From assembly GCA_000935965.1 (NCBI GenBank), contig LN483080.1:1-46354 (forward strand): a stretch of DNA of 46,354 nt, read 5' to 3'. Numbering within the stretch: position 1 is the first letter of the stretch; the number at the start of each line of letters is the position of its first letter. The notes under the pieces are model-generated. The model was not told the DNA's origin, searched no databases, and saw only the letters and a list, made by a program, of their open reading frames with translations. Positions 22,883 through 30,464 of this stretch are shown here, piece by piece. The position numbers were made by a program, and so were the translations under genes. The stretch is from Metalysinibacillus saudimassiliensis (GTDB lineage: Bacteria > Bacillota > Bacilli > Bacillales_A > Planococcaceae).

Positions 22883-24253
22883 TTAATCCACCTTCACTAT
22901 CTTGCCTGGATTTAAAATATTATTAGGATCTAGTGTGCGTTTTAATTGTTGCATTAACACATAAGCTGCACCATGCTCAAGCTCTTGGTATTTTTGTTTA
23001 CCTACACCAACACCATGTTCGCCTGTACATGTCCCCTTTTTATTTAAGGCATACATTACAATCGCTTCGTTAAATTCATTAGCACGACGCACGGCATCTG
23101 CATCGTTCATATCCACCATTAAAATAGCATGGAAGTTACCATCACCTACGTGCCCAACTAAACCACCTGTTAAATCAAGGGCTGTAATTTGCTCACGCGC
23201 ATGGTGGATTGCACCTGCTAGCGCTGAAATGGGAACACAAACGTCCGTTACCATCATTTTTTTACCTGGGTTTGAATGAATATAGGCATAAGCTAAATTA
23301 TGGCGTGCTGTCCATAATAAATTGCGCGCTGCTGTATCACTTTCAAAAATAATTTCCTGACAACCACAATCATTCATTAACTCTGTTGTAAACTCAATAT
23401 CTTGCTTTAAACCTGCTTCATTGCCATGGAACTCTAAAAATAACGTTGGTTTTTCCGCAAAGTTTGTTTCACTGTGTAAATTTACTTGTCTAATAGATTC
23501 TTCATCTACTAACTCAACACGCGCAATCGGAATACCAACTTGTAATACACTTGTTACTGCAGCTACAGCATCATCTACCGTATCAAATGTTGCACGAGCG
23601 GCTGTTTCGAACTCTGGGATACCAAAGACGCGTAATGTTAGCTCAGTAAAGCAACCAAGTGTACCCTCAGAGCCTGTAAATAAGCCATTTAAATGATAAC
23701 CTGATGCTGATTTTGCGGCTAGATTACCTGTATGCATAACCGTGCCGTCCGCTAGTACAACTTCTAAGTCACGTACTTGGTCACGCATTACACCATAACG
23801 TACGGCTGTGGTACCACTCGCATTTGTTGCCACCATGCCGCCTAATGTTGCATCAGCACCTGGATCAACAGAAAAGAACAAGCCATGCTTTGCTAGCGCG
23901 TCATTTAATTGCACACGCGTAACACCTGGCTGCACTACTACTAGTAAATCTTCTGGTCGAATGTCGATAATTTTATCCATTAACGAAAAATCAATCGTTA
24001 TCCCATTATCATACGGGATAACATGCCCCTCTAAGCTGGAGCCGCGGCCAAATGGGACCACCGGAATTTTATTGTCATTTGCATAAGCTAATACTTTACT
24101 TACTTCCTCTGTCGAATGAGGGAACACTACTACATCAGGCTGTGACGTTTGATGATACGACTCATCCTGTCCATGCTGTTCTAAAATTGTTTCATTAATA
24201 CTTACTTGCTCTTTCGATAATAAATCTCTTAAGTTGTCTACCATGTTTGTCAT
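22883..24253 (-). CDS. FAD-linked 2-hydroxy-acid oxidase/dehydrogenase (GlcD-like)
   Basis: The start is ATG 24253, preceded by TAGGTGAGG, giving 456 residues. The in-frame GTG at 24262 lies inside that site. The N-terminal PCMH-type FAD domain has VVPFGRGSSLEGHVIP and PGADATLGGMVATNASGTTAVRYG (the FAD loop). The C-terminal half has GHVGDGNFHAILMVD and TGEHGVGVGKQKY, the metal and substrate site of the D-lactate/glycolate dehydrogenase group. It oxidises a 2-hydroxy acid to a 2-keto acid. No GlcE or GlcF gene is nearby, so it is probably a stand-alone enzyme. Its partner is the BASS transporter. Confidence 0.88.
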   Translation of the reverse strand: MTNMVDNLRDLLSKEQVSINETILEQHGQDESYHQTSQPDVVVFPHSTEEVSKVLAYANDNKIPVVPFGRGSSLEGHVIPYDNGITIDFSLMDKIIDIRPEDLLVVVQPGVTRVQLNDALAKHGLFFSVDPGADATLGGMVATNASGTTAVRYGVMRDQVRDLEVVLADGTVMHTGNLAAKSASGYHLNGLFTGSEGTLGCFTELTLRVFGIPEFETAARATFDTVDDAVAAVTSVLQVGIPIARVELVDEESIRQVNLHSETNFAEKPTLFLEFHGNEAGLKQDIEFTTELMNDCGCQEIIFESDTAARNLLWTARHNLAYAYIHSNPGKKMMVTDVCVPISALAGAIHHAREQITALDLTGGLVGHVGDGNFHAILMVDMNDADAVRRANEFNEAIVMYALNKKGTCTGEHGVGVGKQKYQELEHGAAYVLMQQLKRTLDPNNILNPGKIVKVD

Positions 24254-24439
24254 TATCCTCACCTACAGTTTAATTTTCTGAAAATACCGATAAATGCAAT
24301 TATAGAGGTAAATTCTATTATTTTCAATGCATTATAAATATTCTTAATTTTCAGTTTATATTTAAGGGAATATTAAGTATTTCTTAATAACTTTCGTAGC
24401 ACTTACAGCGTATACTTAATAAAGTAAGGAGCGTTTAAC

Positions 24440-25084
24440 ATGAATAAAAAAATTATTATTGGCAGTGTTCCCATTATTATATTCCTAGTCCTACTTGCCA
24501 TCAGTTTACGCCCAGCAAAATTAACTATCGTGGTGGATGCTGGTCACGGAGGTGAGGATCCTGGCACAATTAGCCCTACTGGTATTTACGAAAAAGATAT
24601 CAATCTTGCCATCGCTAAAAAAATTGCCGCTTCGCTCGCTCAAAATCATTATAAAGTAATTATGCTACGCCAAGATGATAGCACTTTATCTTTAGAGGAG
24701 CGCTACACAACAGCAAATGCACAACAAGCTGACTTTTTTATTAGCGTCCATGCTAACGCTATCGAAAATAGTAGTGAAGTTGAGGGCATACAGGTACTCT
24801 ATTACCCTGATAGTGAACAAGCAAATGAACAGCTGGCTCAACAAATGCTAAAACAGCTTACTACAACAACGAAGGCGGCTGATAAAGGGGTGATAGCTCG
24901 CCCTGATCTCGCTGTGCTTCGTGGCACGACCATGAAATCATTATTGATTGAAACAGGGTTTATGACAAATGAACAGGAGCTAGCGCGTTTATTACAAAAC
25001 ACTTACCAGCAAAAAATTGCCGATGCTGTTACTAAAACTGTTAATTATTATATAAAAAACCAAATCCTCACCTCAAAAAAATAA
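24440..25084 (+). CDS. N-acetylmuramoyl-L-alanine amidase (Amidase_3)
   Basis: The 214-residue protein cuts the amide between MurNAc and the stem peptide. An N-terminal signal anchor (residues 5-23) places the enzyme outside the membrane. Zinc ligands His36 (DAGHGG), Glu51 (YEKD) and His104 (SVHAN) and the catalytic Glu171 (LIETGF) are all present. There is no SH3b, LysM or other wall-binding domain, which makes it similar in size to CwlD-type amidases. The gene stands alone, with a strong bidirectional terminator after it. Confidence 0.9.
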   Translation: MNKKIIIGSVPIIIFLVLLAISLRPAKLTIVVDAGHGGEDPGTISPTGIYEKDINLAIAKKIAASLAQNHYKVIMLRQDDSTLSLEERYTTANAQQADFFISVHANAIENSSEVEGIQVLYYPDSEQANEQLAQQMLKQLTTTTKAADKGVIARPDLAVLRGTTMKSLLIETGFMTNEQELARLLQNTYQQKIADAVTKTVNYYIKNQILTSKK

Positions 25085-25118
25085 GTCACTGCGCTTAATA
25101 GGCGCAGTGACTTATTTT
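25081..25118. terminator. Bidirectional terminator after the amidase gene
   Basis: AAGTCACTGCGC and GCGCAGTGACTT form a 12-bp stem with a short loop and a T run on the plus strand. The A-rich left flank allows use on the minus strand too. Confidence 0.88.
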
Positions 25119-25128
25119 AAATCCAGCC

Positions 25129-25368
25129 TTAATAAAATGCATATAGCAACCATTGCTTATTGAGTGTGCGCAGTCTTTGTTCGATTTCTCGTCTTTGCTT
25201 TTGCAACCACCTCCTGCGTCTTCCTCATTTATCACAACCATAAAACTCACGTGAAATGATTGTCTCTGCCTCTTTAGAGGTTACCTGCGACAGCTACACA
25301 ATATTTATGCACGGATAATTTTCTCTAACCATGCTATTAACTTTTTATAAGCTACACCCAATTGTCAT
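25129..25368 (-). pseudogene. Decayed small gene of unknown function
   Basis: This fills most of the 399-nt gap between the amidase and ywnA. A strong AAGGAGG precedes ATG 25368, but the frame stops after 7 codons (MTIGCSL). One frame change leads into a stretch, SMVRENYPCINIV, stop, LSQVTSKEAETIISREFYGCDK, stop, GRRRRWLQKQRREIEQRLRTLN, with protein-like composition and an Arg-rich helix. Two TAG/TGA stops and a frameshift make it non-functional. The family is not recognised. It could also be chance, so confidence is low. Confidence 0.35.
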
Positions 25369-25431
25369 GGTAAAACCTCCTTGTTATAGCTAACCTAGTA
25401 TGAGTACAGTACTCAGTAAAAGTTATAAGTC

Positions 25432-25467
25432 TTGACATTTTAAGTACCTGTAACTATTATAGTTACA
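25432..25467 (+). promoter_or_regulatory. Promoter and perfect palindromic operator of ywnA-like gene
   Basis: TTGACA (25432-25437) and TATTAT (25455-25460) are 17 nt apart. The -10 lies inside TGTAACTATTATAGTTACA (25449-25467), a perfect 9-1-9 inverted repeat. Autorepression by the Rrf2 protein encoded just downstream is the obvious reading. Confidence 0.85.
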
Positions 25468-25483
25468 TACAGGTGGTGATAAT

Positions 25484-25894
25484 ATGATTAATACACGTTT
25501 TTCCGTAGCGGTTCATATCATTTCACTTATCGCAGCGTATCCAGCCGAGCAACACTCGTCTGAATGGATTGCGGGCAGTGTAAATACGAACCCAGTCGTT
25601 ATACGTCGCATCACTGGTTTATTAAAGCGTGCAGGTCTTGTGAGTACAACTCCTGGCGTTGCAGGTATTACATTAAATAAATGCCCAAGCGAAATTTCGC
25701 TTCTTGAAATTTATCATGCCGTTATTTTGGATGATGCTTTGTTTTCAGTCCATGAGGAAACGAACCCCAACTGCCCTGTAGGACGCAATATTCAGGGCGC
25801 GTTAAACGATACATTTAAAGATGCGCAGCTCGCTATGGAGCAAGTACTTGCTAATAAAACAGTAGCTGACGTTGTTCAAGATTTAAAACAATAA
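25484..25894 (+). CDS. Rrf2-family transcriptional regulator (YwnA-like)
   Basis: The 136-residue protein has an N-terminal winged helix (INTRFSVAVHIISLIA, then NTNPVVIRRITGLLKRAGL as recognition region, residues about 32-50) and a dimerisation helix. It lacks the three-cysteine Fe-S cluster motif of IscR/NsrR. Only two cysteines remain (NKCPSE, NCPVG), as in B. subtilis YwnA. A perfect operator overlaps its own -10, and a second copy follows the doxX gene. It is likely a redox- or ligand-sensing repressor of the ywnA-doxX unit. Confidence 0.86.
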   Translation: MINTRFSVAVHIISLIAAYPAEQHSSEWIAGSVNTNPVVIRRITGLLKRAGLVSTTPGVAGITLNKCPSEISLLEIYHAVILDDALFSVHEETNPNCPVGRNIQGALNDTFKDAQLAMEQVLANKTVADVVQDLKQ

Positions 25895-25974
25895 GTAAAA
25901 GCGTTTTATTTTCTCACACCCCACTTGTAACTAAATCAATCACAGGTTAATCACTTGTGTATAAGGAGTTTATT

Positions 25975-26370
25975 ATGAGCGAAAAAAACATTGGGTTACT
26001 CATCGCCCGCATTTTATTAGGCGTTACTTTCTTTTTACATGGGTTTGCTAAATTTCAAGGTGGCATTAGTGGCACAGCTGAGTTCTTTGGCAGCGTTGGT
26101 CTATCAGGTGCATTAGCTTATATCGTTGCGATTATCGAACTAGTCGGTGGTATTTTAATGATTCTTGGTTTATTTACTAAAGTTATTTCATTATTATTTA
26201 TCGTTGTTATGTTAGGTGCTATTGGCACAGTAAAATTAGAGGCAGGCTTCCTTGATGGTTTTGAGTTAGAACTTACATTGATTGCCTTATCTATTGCTAC
26301 GTACGCAACAAGTACATGGACAAAATTCTTTGATCCATTAGCTACAGGACAAGTAGACGAAGTGCTTTAA
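25975..26370 (+). CDS. DoxX-family membrane protein
   Basis: ATG 25975 is the start because AAGGAG stands upstream of it. The in-frame codon at 25957 has no such site. The 131-residue protein has four hydrophobic helices (about residues 6-24, 41-62, 66-82 and 95-113) and the DoxX blocks RILLGVTFFLHGFAKFQGG and VAIIELVGGILMILGLFT. Family members are linked to thiosulfate:quinone oxidoreduction and to redox stress in several bacteria, but no specific activity is assigned here. It sits 80 bp after ywnA and is bounded by a second YwnA-type palindrome. Confidence 0.83.
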   Translation: MSEKNIGLLIARILLGVTFFLHGFAKFQGGISGTAEFFGSVGLSGALAYIVAIIELVGGILMILGLFTKVISLLFIVVMLGAIGTVKLEAGFLDGFELELTLIALSIATYATSTWTKFFDPLATGQVDEVL

Positions 26371-26376
26371 CATACC

Positions 26377-26395
26377 TGTAACTAGATTAGTTACA
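26377..26395. promoter_or_regulatory. Second copy of the YwnA-type palindrome
   Basis: TGTAACTAGATTAGTTACA is the same 9-1-9 repeat as upstream of ywnA with one arm mismatch, and the flanking ACC before it is also shared. It lies after the doxX stop and before the terminator, where no promoter is obvious. Confidence 0.75.
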
Positions 26396-26427
26396 AAAAG
26401 GCTTGCCCACAATAGGCAAACCTTTTT
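26396..26427. terminator. Terminator between convergent doxX and unknown gene
   Basis: AAAAGGCTTGCC and GGCAAACCTTTTT form a stem with one internal mismatch, flanked by A and T runs, so either strand can use it. Confidence 0.78.
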
Positions 26428-26749
26428 ATTTTCGGCGTAGCAATAACTCAGTACCATCCGCTCGGCGTAACGTCACTGTATAATGACGCAACACTTGAAA
26501 GACATTTGTTACACCAATATAGCGTACAAGATTAAAGGCACTACGGACATTTAGTCCCGCCTTTTGTGCATAGTTTGCCGCTTCACTCAGTGGCATACGG
26601 TGTAGTTGTTCAGGTGCTGGCAGAGCAAGTGGTGCAACTTCCTTGTTTGCTAACACACGTAGTTGTAAAGCTAGCGCACCACTTACAATAATAATATCTG
26701 CTTGCTCAAGCGCGATACTTAACTGCTCTTTTGTTATAACTTCATTCAT
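26426..26749 (-). CDS. Hypothetical protein co-translated with the DNA glycosylase
   Basis: The start is ATG 26749, which overlaps the glycosylase stop as ATGA, giving 107 residues. The longer frame from 26776 has no separate ribosome binding site. I do not recognise the family. The protein is cytosolic, with an ITKEQLSIALEQADIIIVSGALALQLRVL N-terminal helix-strand region (given in parts: ITKEQLSIALEQAD, IIIVSGALALQL) and a basic C-terminus (VTLRRADGTELLLRRK). The tight coupling suggests a partner of the glycosylase, but nothing in the sequence shows nucleic-acid binding directly. Confidence 0.6.
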   Translation of the reverse strand: MNEVITKEQLSIALEQADIIIVSGALALQLRVLANKEVAPLALPAPEQLHRMPLSEAANYAQKAGLNVRSAFNLVRYIGVTNVFQVLRHYTVTLRRADGTELLLRRK

Positions 26750-27246
26750 AGTAGCCACTCCCTTATAATTTGCCAATGCTCCATTTTTTGCGCTATTGTT
26801 TTAATATAGCGTCCTGGTACTGGACTTGTTGATGGCATACGAATATGCTGACGCTCACCTAATAGTGATAGCCCTACCTTTTTTATAAAAACACTTTCGG
26901 CCTTAGCGCCATTAAATACAATATGCGTAATTTGTGGATAGCGAGTAAACAGTGCCAAAAAATCATTAGGCACTTCGTTACGAATATTTGAATCAAGACT
27001 ACCCTTGCGCTCACAACTTGCTATGGCGTCCCATAACCCAATGCGATTAGCAAGCAACCAATCTAGCCGCTCTTTATAATCTACCGGAGCTGGCTCCCCA
27101 ATAATGTCGCTCATTATTAGCCAAAAATGATTGCGTGGATTACCGTAATATTGTTGCTTCTCTAATGATTGTACCCCTGGCATAGAGCCAATCACTAAAA
27201 CGGCTGTGTCGTTATCGACGACAGGTGCTAAGCTTTGTTCCCTCAT
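26746..27246 (-). CDS. Mug/HDG-type DNA glycosylase (hypoxanthine or uracil; UDG superfamily)
   Basis: The 166-residue enzyme excises deaminated bases. Its first motif, VIGSMPGVQSLEKQQYYGNPRNHFW (shown as VIGSMPGVQSLE and YYGNPRNHFW), is that of family 6 hypoxanthine-DNA glycosylases, and SPVPGRY is the closing loop. ATG 27246 (MREQSLAP) is chosen, with AAAGGATG upstream. The extra 12 codons from 27282 run into the left hairpin of the neighbouring IS element. The IS sits directly upstream, so its native promoter may have been displaced. It is co-translated with the unknown protein at 26426. Confidence 0.83.
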   Translation of the reverse strand: MREQSLAPVVDNDTAVLVIGSMPGVQSLEKQQYYGNPRNHFWLIMSDIIGEPAPVDYKERLDWLLANRIGLWDAIASCERKGSLDSNIRNEVPNDFLALFTRYPQITHIVFNGAKAESVFIKKVGLSLLGERQHIRMPSTSPVPGRYIKTIAQKMEHWQIIREWLL

Positions 27247-27403
27247 TATTACCACATCCTTTCTTTTAGGATGATGCGCCATTCATCTCCCTTCTTCAGA
27301 TGGGAGATGAATGGCGTATCTTTTTTGACTTTTCAGTACTATATGTATAGCTATAAATCCTTATTGTAATTGAATTTTTTATCAACTTTGCTATACTATA
27401 TGT

Positions 27404-27817
27404 ATGACAAAAGACAACCTTATTCATGCAAGAACATGTGTATACAATGTAAATTATCACTTCGTTTGGTCAGTAAAATACCGACATAAACTATTGAATA
27501 CAAGGATAGAAAAACGTTTAAAGGAAATATGTAGTGAGATTGCGAAAGATAAAGAATTTATTATACGTGAATTTGAAGTAGGAGAACAAGACCATGTACA
27601 TGTTTTCGTATCGGCACACCCTAAAATTGCCCCTTCCTACATTGTAAAAATGTTAAAAGGAATTACAGCTCGCAAATTATTCATCGAGTTTCCTGAATTA
27701 AAACGAAAATGCTGGAAAGGTCATCTATGGAACAGTAGTTTTTATGTCGAAACGATTGGTTCCATATCAGAAGAAGTAATTCGTCAATACATTCAAAAAC
27801 AACAGAAAGGAGGTTAA
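27404..27817 (+). CDS. tnpA: IS200/IS605 Y1 transposase TnpA
   Basis: The 137-residue HUH single-strand transposase carries His64-x-His66 in DHVHVFV and the nucleophile Tyr129 in VIRQYIQKQ, spacing as in the well-studied IS608 enzyme (Tyr127). The HFVWSVKYRHKLL N-terminal strand is typical. A TATACT -10 lies just upstream of the start. It is followed after 4 nt by tnpB. All catalytic residues are present, so it is predicted to be active. Confidence 0.93.
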   Translation: MTKDNLIHARTCVYNVNYHFVWSVKYRHKLLNTRIEKRLKEICSEIAKDKEFIIREFEVGEQDHVHVFVSAHPKIAPSYIVKMLKGITARKLFIEFPELKRKCWKGHLWNSSFYVETIGSISEEVIRQYIQKQQKGG

Positions 27818-27821
27818 AGAT

Positions 27822-28910
27822 ATGGCAATGATTACCTATAAATTTAAATTAGAGCCAACAGCTGAACAACAGAAAAAAATAGTAGAAACCTTACACCTTT
27901 GTCGCTGGCTCTATAACACATGTTTGGAACAACGGATTCAAACATACAAACAACAAAAGAAAAGTATTTCTTTCTATACCCAAAAGAAAGAGTTACCACT
28001 ACTAAAAAAAGAGTTGCCTATCTTTAAAACAGTGCATTCCCAAGTATTACAAAATGTATTGGAACGATTAGACAAAGCTTATCAAGCCTTTTTTAAACGG
28101 TTGGCGAAAGGTGGCAAAGCAGGGTTTCCTCGATTCCAAGGAAAGAATCGATTCCACTCTTTTACCTATACACAAAGTGGTTTTCAATTAAAAAAGAAAT
28201 ACCTCTATTTATCCAAGATTGGCGAGGTGCGTATCAAACAACACCGACAAATTCAAGGGAACATCAAAACCTGTGCCGTTGTGCATAAAAACGGACAATT
28301 TTATGCCTGTTTCTCTTGTGAAGTAGAGACAAAGAAATCTTTTAAAACCAATCAAGTAGTTGGTGTCGATATGGGTATCACCCATTTGGCGATTACATCC
28401 GATGGGCAATTTTTTGATAACCCAAAACATTTGAGAAAATCAGAAAGAAGGTTAAAAAGACGCCAACGCTCTGTTTCAAAAAAGAAAAAGGGCTCAAACC
28501 GTCGAAAAAAAGCCGTTCATCTATTAGCGAAATGTCACGAACATATTGCTAATCAACGAAAAGACACAGCTCATAAAATATCAAGACAATTAGTAAACGG
28601 CTATGATGTGATTGTCTTTGAGGACTTGAATATACAAGGTATGGTCAAAAACCACAAGTTAGCTAAAAGTATTGTCGATAGTGCATGGAGACAACTGATT
28701 CAAATCACGACTTACAAAGCTGAAAATGCTGGTAAGCAAGTGATAGAAGTCAATCCATATCATACAAGTCAAGTCTGCTCAAACTGTGGTCAACTCGTCA
28801 AGAAAACGTTAGCTGAAAGAAAGCATCGCTGCAAGTGTGGCTATCAAGAACATCGTGATGTCAATGCAGCGAAGAATATTTTAAAATTAGGGCTACAAAA
28901 GATAGCCTGA
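27822..28910 (+). CDS. tnpB: RNA-guided nuclease TnpB (IS200/IS605)
   Basis: The 362-residue protein has an N-terminal helix-turn-helix and wedge region (EPTAEQQKKIVETLHLCRWLYN) and a split RuvC nuclease with Asp183 (VVGVDMGITHLA), Glu267 (VIVFEDLNIQGM) and Asp346 (HRDVNAAKNIL). The zinc finger uses Cys319, Cys322, Cys337 and Cys339. TnpB proteins are guided by an RNA made from the right end of the element and cut double-stranded DNA next to a short motif. That activity helps keep the element in place. Length is slightly short but within the family. Confidence 0.93.
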   Translation: MAMITYKFKLEPTAEQQKKIVETLHLCRWLYNTCLEQRIQTYKQQKKSISFYTQKKELPLLKKELPIFKTVHSQVLQNVLERLDKAYQAFFKRLAKGGKAGFPRFQGKNRFHSFTYTQSGFQLKKKYLYLSKIGEVRIKQHRQIQGNIKTCAVVHKNGQFYACFSCEVETKKSFKTNQVVGVDMGITHLAITSDGQFFDNPKHLRKSERRLKRRQRSVSKKKKGSNRRKKAVHLLAKCHEHIANQRKDTAHKISRQLVNGYDVIVFEDLNIQGMVKNHKLAKSIVDSAWRQLIQITTYKAENAGKQVIEVNPYHTSQVCSNCGQLVKKTLAERKHRCKCGYQEHRDVNAAKNILKLGLQKIA

Positions 28911-29046
28911 AAATTCACAAACCATAGGTGTGGAACACGCCTTCGTGGAGAGCAAGGGGTTACTCGGCTCAATGAAACGAAAAACATCGCAAGGTGTTTC
29001 TGTTTTTTGAAACAGAAGCTCGCTATTTTAATAGCGAGAGGTTCAC
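28911..29046 (+). ncRNA. Probable guide (omega) RNA region of the IS element
   Basis: The 136-bp stretch after tnpB is A/G-rich with CACGCCTTCGTG and two terminal hairpins and no ORF. In this family the right end is transcribed with the tnpB 3' part as guide RNA, and the guide itself is the flanking sequence just beyond the element (from about 29047, TATAAAGCACTTTACTTGAT). This is assigned from family knowledge, not from a promoter seen here. Confidence 0.6.
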
Positions 29047-29144
29047 TATAAAGCACTTTACTTGATAGACGCTGTTAATAAGCAGTAGCATAGAGCTGTG
29101 GGACAATATTATGACAGCTTGACCCATCTTTCTTAGTACGCTTC

Positions 29145-29175
29145 GAGATCTGCTAAACTGCAGGTCTCTTTTTTT
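29145..29175 (+). terminator. Strong plus-strand terminator with no gene upstream
   Basis: GAGATCTGC and GCAGGTCTC pair over 9 bp (one G-U) around a 6-nt loop, and seven T residues follow. The 98 bp between the IS right end and this hairpin contain no ORF, so it may end IS-derived transcripts or an unrecognised small RNA. Confidence 0.8.
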
Positions 29176-29208
29176 ATATGCTATGCTACTACAAAAAGGA
29201 GTTTTTTT

Positions 29209-30375
29209 GTGATTGAACGAAAAATTCGCTATGACGGTAGTACAGTAGAAATTAACGCTACCCTTATTAGTCAAACAGCAACTCGTATGGATATCATCCA
29301 TTATACCGAACCTCCCTTCACAATGAGAGATGAGGGCTACACTATTAGCATTACTACGGAGCACTATACCTGTGCAAGTTATTGGTTTGATCGCCCTTAT
29401 AATGTATACCGCTGGTTTGATGCTAACCATCAACTTGTAGCTGCTTATTTTAATATTGTAGGCACGACTTCATTTACTAATAATATATTGAGTTTTGAAG
29501 ATAAAATTATTGATGTACTTGTACTGCCAGATGGACAAACTTTTGTATTAGATGAGGATGAGCTACCAGTACCACTAGCACAATTTGAAGATGGCGCAGT
29601 ACTTGCCGCAACGAAGCGTGTGCTAGAGGACTATAAAACGATTGTCTTTAGCAAGCCTCTCGTTTTTGATTTGGACGGTACGATTTGTTTTAAAGGACAG
29701 CCCGTTACCCCGGCGATTACCAATACACTCTATCAACTCTACCAAAATGGTTATGATATTATAATTGCCTCTGCACGCCCGATTCGAGATATTTATCCCG
29801 TCTTGCCACCTTGGATGCATGAGCTTACGATGGTAGGTGGTAATGGTGCTTTTATTAAACAAGGCGCACAGATTACAGTAACAGGCTTTAGTTGTACAAC
29901 TGAGCTCACCACTTTACTCGACACATATCAGCTTACCTATTTATCCGACAGCCACTGGGATTATGCTTATACAGGTGATTGTACACATCCAATCTTCCAT
30001 AATATTGACGCAGATAAGCTTGCTAGTCGTCACCACTCGTGGCATACCCTGCCCGATCTTGCTAAACTCGTTATTTTTAATGCGCCAGCAGAGGTTGTAG
30101 CAAAACTTAGTACATTACCTATCGAAGTTACTGCACATGCCAATGAAGCATTGCTTGATATTAGCTCACAATACTGCACTAAGTGGACAGGTTTACAACA
30201 GCTCGGGCTTCAACCTAAGCAGTTTATTGCTTTTAGCAATGACAGTAATGATGTAGCAATGTTTAAACAAGCTGATACGGCTATTTGTATTGGTACTAAC
30301 TATATAGCGCAAAAACATGCGTCTGTACAACTTGCGCCACAAGATATTGTACATTACCTACAGCAGTTACTTTAA
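29209..30375 (+). CDS. DUF402-HAD fusion phosphatase
   Basis: GTG 29209 is the start, with AAAAAGGAG about 8 nt upstream. Residues about 1-145 form a DUF402 domain (the FomD/Ntdp nucleoside diphosphatase family): ASYWFDRPYNVYRWFDANHQLVAAYFNIVG (in parts: SYWFDRPYNVYRWFD, HQLVAAYFNIVG), then DVLVLPDGQTFVLDEDEL. Residues about 150-388 form a Cof-type HAD hydrolase with motif I Asp154 and Asp156 (VFDLDGT), SARP motif II and AFSNDSNDVAMFKQAD motif IV. Both domains look complete, so the protein may remove phosphates from two substrates or from one nucleotide in turn. Such a fusion is not one I know as standard. Confidence 0.82.
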   Translation: MIERKIRYDGSTVEINATLISQTATRMDIIHYTEPPFTMRDEGYTISITTEHYTCASYWFDRPYNVYRWFDANHQLVAAYFNIVGTTSFTNNILSFEDKIIDVLVLPDGQTFVLDEDELPVPLAQFEDGAVLAATKRVLEDYKTIVFSKPLVFDLDGTICFKGQPVTPAITNTLYQLYQNGYDIIIASARPIRDIYPVLPPWMHELTMVGGNGAFIKQGAQITVTGFSCTTELTTLLDTYQLTYLSDSHWDYAYTGDCTHPIFHNIDADKLASRHHSWHTLPDLAKLVIFNAPAEVVAKLSTLPIEVTAHANEALLDISSQYCTKWTGLQQLGLQPKQFIAFSNDSNDVAMFKQADTAICIGTNYIAQKHASVQLAPQDIVHYLQQLL

Positions 30376-30464
30376 CGTTACATGTTCACATTTTCGTCAC
30401 TTACATCAGCAAACCTCCTTTTGCTATGCTAACAGGCATACTTATAAAAGGAGTTTGATTTCAT

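Larger units (their letters stand above)
27277..29046 (+). mobile_element. IS200/IS605-type element with tnpA and tnpB
   Basis: The left end is marked by perfect 15-bp arms CGCCATTCATCTCCC (27277-27291) and GGGAGATGAATGGCG (27302-27316). The right end has TTCTGTTT/AAACAGAA (28998-29017) and CTCGCTATT/AATAGCGAG (29019-29038) hairpins and finishes near GGTTCAC at 29046. There are no long terminal inverted repeats or target duplication, as expected of this family. Both genes look intact. The exact left cleavage site is unclear and could lie 10-20 bp before 27277. Confidence 0.87.

Noticed and set aside
29023..29433. Minus-strand ORF of 136 residues across the intergenic region
   Set aside because: It lies antisense to the IS right end, the terminator and the DUF402 domain and has no ribosome binding site.
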